DNA of 64,000 nucleotides. It comes from Acidobacteriaceae bacterium. Lineage in GTDB: Bacteria > Acidobacteriota > Terriglobia > Terriglobales > Acidobacteriaceae. The notes below the pieces were generated by a model that saw only the letters and a program-made list of their open reading frames with translations, was not told the DNA's origin and did no database searches. Every line of letters starts with the position of its first letter. Positions within the stretch are counted from its first letter, which is position 1. Positions 17,661 to 26,621 of this stretch are shown here, piece by piece. The stretch is from contig CAHJWI010000002.1 in the NCBI GenBank assembly GCA_903642225.1, positions 1 through 64,000 on the forward strand, written 5' to 3'. Made by a program: the position numbers and the translations under genes.

Positions 17661-17813
17661 CTACCGTTTGGTGGCGCCGCGCACAAGGCTCTTCAGCTTC
17701 TTCTTGTTGGAGCCGCGGGGAGTGGTGCGGGCGACCTTTGCGGGGGCGGCGGCGCGGGACTTGCGCTTGGCGGCCTTGCGCTCTTTGTGCTCGAGATTTT
17801 TGGTGTTTGCCAT
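17661..17813 (-). CDS. Tiny highly basic protein (50 residues)
   Basis: A 50-residue protein starting MANTKNLEHKERKAAKRK, with 18 Lys/Arg of 50. AGAGAAGAG lies just upstream of the ATG at 17811-17813. It resembles no family I can name. The composition (lysine-rich, alanine, no hydrophobic core) suggests a disordered nucleic-acid-binding or ribosome-associated protein; this is inference. It has its own position between the helicase gene and a terminator. A second small basic protein of similar character is at 27311-27514. Confidence 0.72.
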   Translation of the reverse strand: MANTKNLEHKERKAAKRKSRAAAPAKVARTTPRGSNKKKLKSLVRGATKR

Positions 17814-17880
17814 GTTGTTCTCTTCTCTTTGTTGCTTAAATTTGGGGTGATGTGAAAGCCTAGGGTGCACACGAGTCGCG

Positions 17881-20800
17881 CTAGAGCCGTTCAAGCTGGG
17901 CAAATTTTTCCACCAGCTTTTTCACACCGTGCCTTGTGAATTGTACCGTGAGCTTGGCGTCGGGGCCGTCCCCTTCACGGGAAACGACGGTGCCTTCACC
18001 ATATTTGGGGTGCTTGACCCGGGTTCCGCGTTTGAGAGACGTTTCGCCGGCGGGTGTAGCAACATCGAGTTTGGGGCGGGTGAACTTGCCGCCCCCACCA
18101 AAGAAGGTGGCGATGTTGTCGATGGAGTCCGGGGTCTTTGCCGTTTTTGTCTGGCCACTGAACTGTAGGCCGTAGTTGTTGCGCGGCGTGGAGGCCGCGG
18201 ACGATGGGCGGGTGCCACTCTGGTCCTCGTCTTCGTAGCTGTAGTGCCGCTCGCCGCCGTCGTCCGTTCCGCCGGTTCTACCCCACTTGCCGGCAAAGCG
18301 TGATCCACCGCCATTGCCACTGCCATATGCTCCGCCAAGGCTGCCATAGCGTTGGCCGTACATGCCGCTGCCTGTGTCTGCCGGGGAGCCCAGGTCTTCC
18401 ACGAGCCGGTGAGGCACTTCTTCCAGAAAGCGCGAGGCGACGGAAGCCTCCGGCATATCTGACCCGTAACGGCGGCGGTAGCGTGCCCGGGTGAGGATGA
18501 GCGTATCCATGGCGCGGGTCATGCCGACGTAGCAGAGGCGGCGTTCTTCTTCAAGGCCGGTGGGGTCCTGCAGGGTGCGCGAATGAGGAAAGAGACCCTC
18601 TTCCATGCCGCAGAGAAAGACCAGCGGGAACTCCAGGCCCTTGGCGGCGTGGAGCGTCATGAGGGTGACGCGCGCGTCGGACTTGATCTGGTCGGTGTCG
18701 GAGACCAGGGCCGCGTGGTCCAGGAACTCGGCCAGGGTTTCGCCGCGCTCCTGTGCGTCCTGCGCGGCGTTGGCCAGCTCCTTCAGGTTGTCGATGCGGC
18801 TGAAAGCTTCAGGCGTGCCTTCGGTTTCGAGGCCCTTGATGTAGCCGCTACGGTCGTTGAGGAACTTGATGAGTTCGGGCAGCGTCGCGGGGTCGCCGGG
18901 AGCGCGGAAGCCATCGACACGTGTACTTGTTTCCGGACTGGAATTTGCCGGTGCCGGCATTTCGACGATGGGCGCGGCCTTAGAGCGGAGGTCGTCGAAG
19001 CGATCGGCGAGGGAGGTGACCTTCTTGCCGGTGCGCTTGTCGGCGCGGCTTGCGGCTTCAAACGGATTGAAGGCGATGGGCGGGGTGTCCATGCCGAGAT
19101 CTTGCCTTCCGGTCGCGCTTACCTGCTGTGGTTTCGACGCGCCGTCGTCTGCGGCATCCTTTGGTGCAAAGGGGTTGAAGGCTGTGCCGCTGCCGAAGAA
19201 GGTATTCACCGCGGATGCGGTATCGGCGTCCAGATCTTCTTCGTCCTCGTGGCTTGAAGCGAAGTCGAAGCTGGTGTCGTCGTCCTCTTGCGTCTGCTGG
19301 GGGAAGTCCAGGACGTTCGTGGGGACGCTGCTGTTTTCCGGCGCGAGCGTGCTGCGCTCCTCTGTCCAGGCGGCTTCGTCGCCGCCAAAGTCGAAGTTGA
19401 AGTTGAAGCTGGTATCAAAGCTGCTGTCATCTGCGGGGTTGGCGGTGGAGGCGTTCTCCTCGGTCCCGGTGAATTCAGTATCCAGGTAGTTCGCTGCAGC
19501 TTCGGCGTGGGGCTTGGCTGTGCCAAGTGCGTCGGTGGCAAGCTGCTCGCCAAAGTCAGGGCCGAGCATGGCTCGGGCGTCAAGGATGAGGCGACGAAAG
19601 CCGTTGAGTGCGGTGAGTGCACGCGCGGGCAAAAGCTGGTCTTCAGTGGCCCGCAGGATCGCGTCCCAGGTGCTGATGCCCGTGGTGAGGGCGATGCGCT
19701 CCAACGTCTCCATGGTGGTCTTGCCGATGCCGCGGGGAGGTGAGTTCACGACGCGGTTCAGGGCGATGGAGTCGTGCGGGTTTTGCACCAGCTTGAGGTA
19801 GCTGAGGATGTCCTTAACCTCGGCGCGATCGTAAAAGCTGAAGCCGCCGACCATGTGGTACTGGATGGCGTAGCGGCGGAGCGCTTCTTCCACCAGGCGC
19901 GATTGCGAGTTGGTGCGGTAGAGGACTGCGCACTTGGCTTCGCCACCGCTCTGGCCCACTTCGCGCAGATATTTCTGGATGCGGTCGCCGATGAAGAGGG
20001 CTTCGTTCTCGCCGTCGGGAGCCTCGTAGAAACCGACCATGGATCCGCCTTCGCGGGTGGTGAACAGCTCCTTGCCTTTGCGCTGCAGGTTGTTCCGAAC
20101 GACCGCGCCGGCGGCTTCAAGAATGACCTGCGTGGAGCGGTAGTTCTGCTCGAGGCGGATGGTCTTTGTATCGGGGAAGTCCTTTTCGAACTCGAGGATG
20201 TTTTTAATGTCCGCGCCGCGCCAGCTGTAGATGGACTGGTCTTCGTCGCCGACGACACAGACGTTGCCGTGGGCGCCGCCGAGCAGCTTCATGAGTTCGT
20301 ACTGAGGCCGATTGGTGTCCTGGTATTCGTCGATGAGCAGGTACTTGTAACGACGGTTGTAGCGCTCGCGTGTTTCGGTGCTGACTTTGAGCAGGCGCAC
20401 GGTTTCGAGCAGCAGGTCATCGAAGTCCATGGCGTTGTTTTTCGCGAGCTCGCTGCGGTAGACCTCAAAGATGTGGGCGATGCGTTCTTCCAGCGGATTG
20501 GTCGACGCGAGGAAGTACTCCTGCGGGTCGATCATGTGGTTCTTGGCCCAGGAGATGCGGCCGAGTGCGACGCGTGGCTTGAGCTGCTTATCGTCGAAGC
20601 CGAGGCGCTTGAGCGCGGACTTGACGATGGCTTGCTGGTCGCTCTCGTCGTAGATGGCGAAGGTCTTGGTGAGGCCGACACCGTTGGTGCGCAGGGCTTC
20701 AATATCGCGGCGAAGGATGCGGACGCAAAGCGAGTGAAAGGTGGCGATGGTAGGCCGCGCGAGCGACGAGTGCCCGATGAGCTTCTCGACGCGCTCGCCC

Positions 20801-21009
20801 ATCTCCTTGCTGGCCTTGTTGGTAAAGGTGACGGCGAGGATCGCGTCGGGCGAGATGCCCTTTTCAATCAGGTAAGCAATGCGGTGCGTGATGACACGCG
20901 TCTTGCCGGAACCCGCGCCGGCGAGGATGAGGACGGAGCCGTCGGTGTGCTCGACGCCCTCACGCTGCTGGGGGTTCATGTTTTGTAGAAGGGCGGATTC
21001 AACTGGCAC
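17881..21009 (-). CDS. pcrA: ATP-dependent DNA helicase PcrA/UvrD with long acidic insertion
   Basis: SF1A 3'-5' DNA helicase for repair and replication-fork maintenance. 1042 residues against about 720-750 in PcrA/UvrD. Motif I is AGAGSGKT (30-37), motif Ia TFTNKASKEM, motif II LLIDEYQDTN (224-233), motif III GDEDQSIYSWRGA (254-266), motif IV LEQNYRS (286-292), motif V TLHAAKGLEFPLVFL (785-799) and motif VI RRLCYVGMTRA. The C-terminus has the PcrA Tudor-like element (KHPKYGEGTV). Residues about 490-710 are an extra low-complexity acidic insertion, with runs such as FNFNFDFGGDE and HEDEEDLDAD, placed before the C-terminal core motifs V and VI. A glycine-rich linker lies at 880-930. Core helicase function should be intact. 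Confidence 0.95.
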   Translation of the reverse strand: MPVESALLQNMNPQQREGVEHTDGSVLILAGAGSGKTRVITHRIAYLIEKGISPDAILAVTFTNKASKEMGERVEKLIGHSSLARPTIATFHSLCVRILRRDIEALRTNGVGLTKTFAIYDESDQQAIVKSALKRLGFDDKQLKPRVALGRISWAKNHMIDPQEYFLASTNPLEERIAHIFEVYRSELAKNNAMDFDDLLLETVRLLKVSTETRERYNRRYKYLLIDEYQDTNRPQYELMKLLGGAHGNVCVVGDEDQSIYSWRGADIKNILEFEKDFPDTKTIRLEQNYRSTQVILEAAGAVVRNNLQRKGKELFTTREGGSMVGFYEAPDGENEALFIGDRIQKYLREVGQSGGEAKCAVLYRTNSQSRLVEEALRRYAIQYHMVGGFSFYDRAEVKDILSYLKLVQNPHDSIALNRVVNSPPRGIGKTTMETLERIALTTGISTWDAILRATEDQLLPARALTALNGFRRLILDARAMLGPDFGEQLATDALGTAKPHAEAAANYLDTEFTGTEENASTANPADDSSFDTSFNFNFDFGGDEAAWTEERSTLAPENSSVPTNVLDFPQQTQEDDDTSFDFASSHEDEEDLDADTASAVNTFFGSGTAFNPFAPKDAADDGASKPQQVSATGRQDLGMDTPPIAFNPFEAASRADKRTGKKVTSLADRFDDLRSKAAPIVEMPAPANSSPETSTRVDGFRAPGDPATLPELIKFLNDRSGYIKGLETEGTPEAFSRIDNLKELANAAQDAQERGETLAEFLDHAALVSDTDQIKSDARVTLMTLHAAKGLEFPLVFLCGMEEGLFPHSRTLQDPTGLEEERRLCYVGMTRAMDTLILTRARYRRRYGSDMPEASVASRFLEEVPHRLVEDLGSPADTGSGMYGQRYGSLGGAYGSGNGGGSRFAGKWGRTGGTDDGGERHYSYEDEDQSGTRPSSAASTPRNNYGLQFSGQTKTAKTPDSIDNIATFFGGGGKFTRPKLDVATPAGETSLKRGTRVKHPKYGEGTVVSREGDGPDAKLTVQFTRHGVKKLVEKFAQLERL

Positions 21010-21068
21010 TGGCTACTTGCTCCAGTACGTAGTTTACGACGTTCGTTCGCCCTGTCGCTTGCGGCGGC

Positions 21069-21806
21069 CTAGTTGACGCGCGGTGGCAGCTCGCCGCCAT
21101 GAGGACCGTGCTGCAGGCTGTCGCTGGCGTGTTCCGGCGTGACTTTGATAGATGTTGCGCCACAGGTTTTTACGCCTTTGCAGGCGATGGGTTTGAGAGT
21201 GGCCTTGTCGTAGCAGGCCTCGACCGCGGTGAGATAGTTGCGGCCGCAGCTGAGCAGGATGCTGCCCTGCGGATAGACTGGGTTCGCCATTTGAAACTGG
21301 CCGAGCAGATCGTCTGGCCTTAAGGTGAGCGGGTGTGTGACGTTTGTCAGGGATGCTGGAATCTTGAGGTCGTGGAAGCGGTCGTCGGCGGTTGCAAAGA
21401 AGGCGTCAGGGTTTAGTGTGGTGCAGGTTCCGTGCTTGCTCCACTCATGTTGAAGCAGTGTGAGTGAGGGTGTGTCGCCGAGGTAGGGCGCATAGCTCTC
21501 AGGTCCGCTGCGGGTGGAGCAGTTGGCGGGGTATGTGCCATCGAAGTTCTGAGGCCACAGGCCATGCAGCACAAAGCCGTGCGGGGTGCCGCACTCGTCT
21601 GCGGCGTCGGCACGCTTATTCGCAGTGCGCTCGTTCAGCGGCAGCACTTCGACGTTGTGGCAGAACTCGGGTGCCCAGCTCAGGTTCATAAGGTAGAAGT
21701 CGAAGTGTCCCGGCGCGCTTTGCACCTCTTGCGCGCACGTAAGCGGTGCAGTGACGAAGGCGAGCAGAAGAAACGTTGCGAACCGGAGGAAGATCATGCA
21801 AACCAT
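21069..21806 (-). CDS. Ribonuclease T2 family, secreted
   Basis: Secreted endoribonuclease cutting RNA to nucleoside 3'-phosphates. From the Met at 21806 (245 residues) it has a signal peptide (MIFLRFATFLLLAFVTAPLTC) cut near Ala-Gln; the Met at 21797 is an alternative, and a still longer frame begins at 21884. Both catalytic segments are present: CAS I FVLHGLWPQ and CAS II HEWSKHGTC, with paired cysteines. A likely role is nutrient (phosphate or nucleobase) scavenging. It lies 59 bases upstream of the helicase gene on the same strand but has its own upstream region. Confidence 0.92.
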   Translation of the reverse strand: MVCMIFLRFATFLLLAFVTAPLTCAQEVQSAPGHFDFYLMNLSWAPEFCHNVEVLPLNERTANKRADAADECGTPHGFVLHGLWPQNFDGTYPANCSTRSGPESYAPYLGDTPSLTLLQHEWSKHGTCTTLNPDAFFATADDRFHDLKIPASLTNVTHPLTLRPDDLLGQFQMANPVYPQGSILLSCGRNYLTAVEACYDKATLKPIACKGVKTCGATSIKVTPEHASDSLQHGPHGGELPPRVN

Positions 21807-22065
21807 TGTAGTGAGTGCGAAGCTCCTCCCAAATGAGGGGAAGAAATGACCAGGGTCGGACAGTTTGCGTCCATCTGCGGACAACTAGTAACACGCTGTA
21901 AATAAGTGGGTTGCTCGCTTACCTTAGTTAATTCTTTTACTTATATTTTCTTGCGGAACCAGTGGAACGAAGTTATGCGGGAAGCGTATAACCAAGTGCG
22001 CGACGAATGTACCAACTGCAGTGGGACTTCGCCAGCAACACAAGCAGTACCCAAGGAGAAGTCAC

Positions 22066-22395
22066 ATGATTCGTCGTATCGTTACCACCGCCGCCCTGAG
22101 CCTTTCGCTTGTTGCACCGTTCGCGGCTCACGCCTCCATCTTCGGACGTTCCGCCGAGACACCCAGCTCCACGACCAGCAACGCGCCCAAGGGCAAGATG
22201 ATCAAGCTGACCCTAAAGAATCGGACCGCCAGCCCCATGAGCATCTTCGTGAATGACCAGCCTGTCACGCTTGCCGCGAACAGCGAACAGCAGATCAAGG
22301 CAGCAGAGGGTTCTGACGTGCTGGATGCGGACCACACCACAGTTCGCCTGCACGTGACGGGCGCGTTGAGCGGCAACACCGTCTCGTTCCGCTAG
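22066..22395 (+). CDS. Small secreted protein of unknown function
   Basis: 109 residues from ATG 22066, preceded by a strong AAGGAGAAG 6 bases away; a longer reading from 22021 lacks such a site. The N-terminus is a signal peptide (IVTTAALSLSLVAPFAAHA), followed by a serine/threonine-rich linker and a compact domain (IKLTLKNRTASPMSIFVNDQ, VTLAANSEQQI). The repeated K-L-x-N-R-T-x pattern suggests a beta-sandwich. No family recognised. The 181-base AT-rich upstream region is likely to hold its promoter. A hairpin terminator follows. Confidence 0.75.
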   Translation: MIRRIVTTAALSLSLVAPFAAHASIFGRSAETPSSTTSNAPKGKMIKLTLKNRTASPMSIFVNDQPVTLAANSEQQIKAAEGSDVLDADHTTVRLHVTGALSGNTVSFR

Positions 22396-22416
22396 ACTGA
22401 TTGCGGCATCACACGA

Positions 22417-22454
22417 GCGGCGTGGCTCTGCCTTTAACGGTGGAGCCACGCCGC
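22417..22454 (+). terminator. 16-bp stem hairpin terminator
   Basis: Stem GCGGCGTGGCTCTGCC with its complement (two G-U pairs) around TTTAAC, 22 bases after the small secreted gene. The following T-run is weak (GCTGCTTT). Confidence 0.65.
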
Positions 22455-22502
22455 GCTGCTTTGGGATCGCGAGCGGTGGGACTGCACCGGTATGCTGCTG
22501 CT

Positions 22503-23060
22503 ATGGCATTGCGTTCCGTGTGTGTGTTCTGTGCGTCGACCAGTGGCAATCGGCCGGAGTATCGCGAAGCTGCCGTTGCAACGGGAAAGACGCTGGCAGA
22601 GCGCGGTATTGGTCTTGTGTATGGCGGCGCAACGGTTGGGCTGATGGGGATTGTTGCAAGTGCCGCGCTCGATGCCGACGGGACGGTGGTGGGCATCGTC
22701 CCCGAGGTGCTAGTGGAGAAGGAGATTGCGCACCTGGGGTGCACGGAACTGATAGTGGTGGACACCATGCACACGCGAAAGGCAAGCATGGCAGAGCGTG
22801 CGGACGGCTTCCTGGTGCTGCCCGGTGGATTGGGAACGCTGGAGGAGCTGTTCGAAGTGCTGACATGGCAGACGCTGCGCCTGCATGCAAAACCCGTATG
22901 CCTGCTGAACACGGCCGGCTTCTACGATGGCCTGCTGCAGTTTCTGGATCACTCCGTTGCCGAGGGCATTTTGCGAGAGAAGTCACGCGCGATCGTGCTG
23001 GTGGCCGCCACCGTAGCAGAAGCGCTGGACAAGATGCATGCATGGCGTGAATCAGCCTGA
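22503..23060 (+). CDS. LOG family protein (TIGR00730 Rossmann-fold nucleotide phosphoribohydrolase)
   Basis: 185 residues. Proteins of this family hydrolyse nucleoside 5'-monophosphates (cytokinin-riboside monophosphate or AMP) to base and ribose-5-phosphate. SVCVFCASTSGNRPEY at the N-terminus, LVYGGATVGLMG, MHTRKASM and the signature PGGLGTLEELFEVLTW are all present, so it looks active. The start is ATG 22503; an upstream in-frame extension to 22401 overlaps the terminator and is rejected. The reductase gene follows after 69 bases. Confidence 0.93.
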   Translation: MALRSVCVFCASTSGNRPEYREAAVATGKTLAERGIGLVYGGATVGLMGIVASAALDADGTVVGIVPEVLVEKEIAHLGCTELIVVDTMHTRKASMAERADGFLVLPGGLGTLEELFEVLTWQTLRLHAKPVCLLNTAGFYDGLLQFLDHSVAEGILREKSRAIVLVAATVAEALDKMHAWRESA

Positions 23061-23129
23061 GATGGCGGCCTGCTGAGACGTTTGGTGCCGCGCGACATCC
23101 AATGGTCCGTTGGAGGACCACGACACACG

Positions 23130-24188
23130 ATGCCTACCCTGTTCGATTCCATTCGCGTTGGCGATCTTGACTTGCCGAACCGCTTTTTTATGGCTCCCCT
23201 TACCAGGCTGCGCGGCACCGCCGATCACCTGCCACGGCCGGAGTTGATGGCCGCGTACTATAGCCAGCGTGCGAGCGCCGGACTGATCATTACAGAGGGC
23301 ACGCCCGTTGATCCGATGGGGGTCGGGTACCCGCAGGTGCCTGGCATTTGGAGCGCAGCGCAGGTGGAGCTTTGGAAGCCTGTGGTGGAGGCCGTGCACG
23401 ATGCGGGTGGCCGGATTTTTGCGCAGATCTGGCATGTGGGCCGCCTCTCTCACTCGTCGTACCTGGACGGCAAGCTGCCAGTGGGACCGAGCGCCATACA
23501 GCCCCAGGGCCATGTGAGCCTGGTTCGGCCAACGACTGGGTTTGAGACACCGCGCGCTCTGCTGCTGAGCGAGGTGCAGGGTGTCGTGGAGCAATTTGGC
23601 CGTGCGGCCGAGAACGCGAAGTCTGCCGGCTTTGATGGTGTGGAGCTGCATGGCGCGAATGGATACCTGCTGGATCAGTTTCTGCAAAGCACGTCAAACC
23701 AGCGCGAAGATGAGTATGGCGGCAGCGTGGAGAACCGCGCACGCTTGCTGCTGCAGTGCGCAGACGCTGCGACTGCAGTGTATGGTGCAGGCCGCGTGGG
23801 CATGCACCTGGCACCACGTGCGGACATCCACAGCATGGGCGACGCTGACCGGACGGAGACGTTCGGCTACGTGGCACGCGAGCTAGGCAAGCGGAAACTT
23901 GCCTTTTTAATGGCACGCGAGAAGCAGGGCGCGGACCAGCTTGGGCCGACGTTAAAGAAGGAGTTTGGCGGCGTGTACGTGATGAATGAGGAGTTCACGC
24001 TGGATAGTGCGAACGGAGCACTGGCGGCTGGGACGGCGGATGCCGTCGGTTTCGGCAAGCTGTTTATTTCAAACCCGGATTTGCCGGCTCGATTTCAGTC
24101 TGAAGCGGTATTGAACCCGCAGCGGCCGGAACTGTTCTACTCGCATGATGCCGCTGGTTACACAGACTACCCGGCGTTGCGGGCGTAG
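23130..24188 (+). CDS. Alkene reductase, old yellow enzyme family (NemA-like)
   Basis: 352-residue FMN-dependent ene-reductase using NAD(P)H to reduce activated C=C bonds or nitro compounds. TLFDSIRVGDLDLPNR at the N-terminus, MAPLTRLR, AQIWHVGRLSH, and HGANGYLLDQFLQS followed by RxDEYGGSxENRARL are family hallmarks. The His-Gly-Ala-Asn element carries the usual His/Asn substrate-binding pair. GTADAVGFGKLFISNPDL binds the FMN phosphate. TGGAGGA lies about 14 bases before the chosen ATG at 23130; a longer in-frame start at 23082 adds an unlikely leader. Confidence 0.94.
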   Translation: MPTLFDSIRVGDLDLPNRFFMAPLTRLRGTADHLPRPELMAAYYSQRASAGLIITEGTPVDPMGVGYPQVPGIWSAAQVELWKPVVEAVHDAGGRIFAQIWHVGRLSHSSYLDGKLPVGPSAIQPQGHVSLVRPTTGFETPRALLLSEVQGVVEQFGRAAENAKSAGFDGVELHGANGYLLDQFLQSTSNQREDEYGGSVENRARLLLQCADAATAVYGAGRVGMHLAPRADIHSMGDADRTETFGYVARELGKRKLAFLMAREKQGADQLGPTLKKEFGGVYVMNEEFTLDSANGALAAGTADAVGFGKLFISNPDLPARFQSEAVLNPQRPELFYSHDAAGYTDYPALRA

Positions 24189-24276
24189 ACGTGGCTCGGG
24201 CGTGACTCTTGCTGCCTTTGCAGAGTAGTCACACCGATACTTCTCGCGTCTGACTCTAAGCGGTAAAACTTCAAGT

Positions 24277-24774
24277 GTGAGTTCACTACGAAGCATGCAG
24301 GGTGGCCGCGTGAAGCGGACAGCGGTACCGCGAGGACCGAACGGCAGGGGTTTGTGCCGGTGGTGCTCGCTGGAGGTGCCACCCCGCCGCTTTACCTTTT
24401 GCTCCGCCTACTGCGTGCATGAGTGGCGGTTGCGGTCGCAGCCTGCATATTTGCGCGAGCAGGTGCTTCTGCGCGACAAGGGCATGTGCTGCGGCTGCGG
24501 TGCCGACACCCTGCTCGAGTGGCGCAGGCTGCGGCGGTTGCGTGGCCAAGCTCGCCTAGAGCTGATGGCCCATTGGGGCTTGAAGACGAAGCTACGCAAG
24601 AGCCTTTGGGACGCCGACCACATTGTGCCAGTGGTTGAAGGAGGTGGTGAGTGCGACCTGCTCAACATCCGTACGCTGTGCCTGCGCTGCCACCGGGTCG
24701 CAACGGCCGCCTTACGTGAGCGCATTCGGCAGGCCAAGGTAGCAGCCATGGTGCAGGCGAAACGCGCCGCATAG
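24277..24774 (+). CDS. HNH endonuclease domain protein
   Basis: 165 residues with a C-terminal HNH nuclease fold: DADHIVPVVEGGG, then DLLNIRTLCLRCHRVAT supplies the N and final H. Two CxxC-type pairs (CRWCSLEV, FCSAYC) and CCGCG in the N-terminal half are likely zinc sites. GTG 24277 is the given start; ATG 24295 is an alternative. It stands alone, with no methylase, phage or restriction partner nearby, so it may be a housekeeping or repair nuclease of unknown role. Confidence 0.82.
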   Translation: MSSLRSMQGGRVKRTAVPRGPNGRGLCRWCSLEVPPRRFTFCSAYCVHEWRLRSQPAYLREQVLLRDKGMCCGCGADTLLEWRRLRRLRGQARLELMAHWGLKTKLRKSLWDADHIVPVVEGGGECDLLNIRTLCLRCHRVATAALRERIRQAKVAAMVQAKRAA

Positions 24775-24847
24775 CAGAATCGCGCCGTGGCAGCAGCATG
24801 ACCTCCGCAAGACAAAGCGAAAGCCATGGCAGTATCGTCAAATCTGC

Positions 24848-26599
24848 GTGCGACTGCTTCGGTTTGTGTTGAGTTCGGCTCTTGGTTTCGGGATGGTGGC
24901 GGCTGCGCAGACACCCGCACCGCCATATCCGGCAAGTGCCGATCATCCTTCTCCCGCATGGTTTGTGGATGTCGCAACGAAGGCCGGGATCACCGTGCGC
25001 AACGTGAATGGCGGCGCAGAGAGCAAGAAGTACATTGTGGAGGCGACCGGCAGTGGTGTTGCCGTACTGGATTATGACCGTGATGGCTGGCAGGACATCT
25101 TTCTGGTGAATGGCGCTGAGCTGGACAGCGCCGGCCACGCTAAGAGCGACGCGCCAACCAACCACCTGTTCCACAACAACCACGATGGGACGTTTACCGA
25201 CGTGACGGTCAAAACAGGCATGGTGAGCAGCGGATGGGGCCAGGGCGCATGCGTGGGCGACTATGACAACGACGGATATGACGACATCTTCGTCACGGCG
25301 TACGGCAAGAACAGGCTGTTCCACAATGACGGAGGCATGCGCTTTACAGAAGTCGCCGAAAGCGCAGGTGTCGCCGGAAGCGGAAGGGAATGGGGTACCG
25401 GGTGCGCCTTCATCGACTACGACCGCGACGGACGGCTGGACATTGCCGAGGCAAATTACGTCCACTTTGACCTAGCCAAGACGCCGAAGCCAGGCGAAGA
25501 GCAGGGCTGCACGTGGAAGGGGACGCCGGTGATGTGCGGTCCACGCGGGCTGCCATGGGCGCCGAATCTGCTGTTCCACAACGAAGGCAAGGTGGCGGAC
25601 GGGAAAGTGCACTTCAAGGACGTTAGTGCTGCGAGCGGCGTTCAGAAGACGGACGGCCATTACTGCTTTTCCGTGACGACGCTGGATTTTGACGAGGATG
25701 GCTGGCCGGACATTTACGTCGCATGTGATTCCACGCCGGCCATCCTGTACCGTAACCAGCACGATGGGACGTTCAAGGACGTTGCCGCCGACGTGGGCGC
25801 GGCCTTTAATGAAGACGGTCGCGAGCAGGCAGGCATGGGTGCTGCGGCCGCAGACTTCGACGGCGACGGCCATCTGGATCTGTTCAAAACCAACTTTAGC
25901 GACGACACCAGTACGCTGTACCACGCGAACGGCGACGGCACATTTACAGATACGACCTTTGCCGCGGGGTTGGGCATTAATGCCGATGCGCTGGGTTGGG
26001 GCGCTGCCTTTGCCGACGTAGACAATGATGGCCGGCCGGACCTGCTGCTGGTGAACGGACATGTGTACCCGGAGGTGGATTCAGCCAAGCTGGGGGCATC
26101 GTTTCGTGAGCCGCGCTTTCTGTACTGGAACGCGGGTGGCGGCAAGTTCAAGGACCTGTCGAAACAGGCGGGGCCCGGGATGAATGAGCCGCTGAGCGGA
26201 CGTGGCCTGGCGGTTGCCGATTTGTGGAACGATGGTCGCCTGAGCGCGATGGTGAACAACCTGAGTGACCGACCGATGTTGCTGGTGAACGAGGCCGCGA
26301 ACGGTAACCACTGGCTGGGTTTGCGGCTGGTCGGTACGCTGTCGAATCGTGATGCGATCGGCGCACGCGTGACGGTGCATGGAGCGTCGCGCAACTGGGT
26401 GGACGAGGTGCGCAGCGGGTCGAGCTATAACAGCTCGAGCGATTTACGGCTGCACTTTGGCCTGGGCGCTGCATCGGCGCTCACAGGTGTCACGGTCCGT
26501 TGGCCGAACGGCAGAACAGAGGAGTTTGCGGCACCCCTTGTGAATGGCTTTACGGCATTGACCGAAGGCAAAGGAACAAGTTCTGGAAAGCACGAGTGA
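24848..26599 (+). CDS. CRTAC1 family protein (FG-GAP/VCBS repeats plus ASPIC/UnbV domain)
   Basis: 583-residue exported beta-propeller protein. After a short signal (VLSSALGFGMVAAAQ) it has repeated calcium-type loops of the FG-GAP kind (DYDRDGWQDIFLVNG, DYDNDGYDDIFVTAYG, DFDEDGWPDIYVA, DFDGDGHLDLFKTN). It ends with the ASPIC/UnbV domain (WLGLRLVGTLSNRDAIGARV, VTVRWPNGRTEEF). GTG 24848 is the start. Such proteins are abundant in Acidobacteriota and often lie near TPR or cytochrome genes; here a TPR cytochrome lies 1 kb away on the opposite strand. Molecular function is unknown. Confidence 0.92.
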   Translation: MRLLRFVLSSALGFGMVAAAQTPAPPYPASADHPSPAWFVDVATKAGITVRNVNGGAESKKYIVEATGSGVAVLDYDRDGWQDIFLVNGAELDSAGHAKSDAPTNHLFHNNHDGTFTDVTVKTGMVSSGWGQGACVGDYDNDGYDDIFVTAYGKNRLFHNDGGMRFTEVAESAGVAGSGREWGTGCAFIDYDRDGRLDIAEANYVHFDLAKTPKPGEEQGCTWKGTPVMCGPRGLPWAPNLLFHNEGKVADGKVHFKDVSAASGVQKTDGHYCFSVTTLDFDEDGWPDIYVACDSTPAILYRNQHDGTFKDVAADVGAAFNEDGREQAGMGAAAADFDGDGHLDLFKTNFSDDTSTLYHANGDGTFTDTTFAAGLGINADALGWGAAFADVDNDGRPDLLLVNGHVYPEVDSAKLGASFREPRFLYWNAGGGKFKDLSKQAGPGMNEPLSGRGLAVADLWNDGRLSAMVNNLSDRPMLLVNEAANGNHWLGLRLVGTLSNRDAIGARVTVHGASRNWVDEVRSGSSYNSSSDLRLHFGLGAASALTGVTVRWPNGRTEEFAAPLVNGFTALTEGKGTSSGKHE

Positions 26600-26621
26600 A
26601 GGGTTGCTGGCGGTAGAGCGA

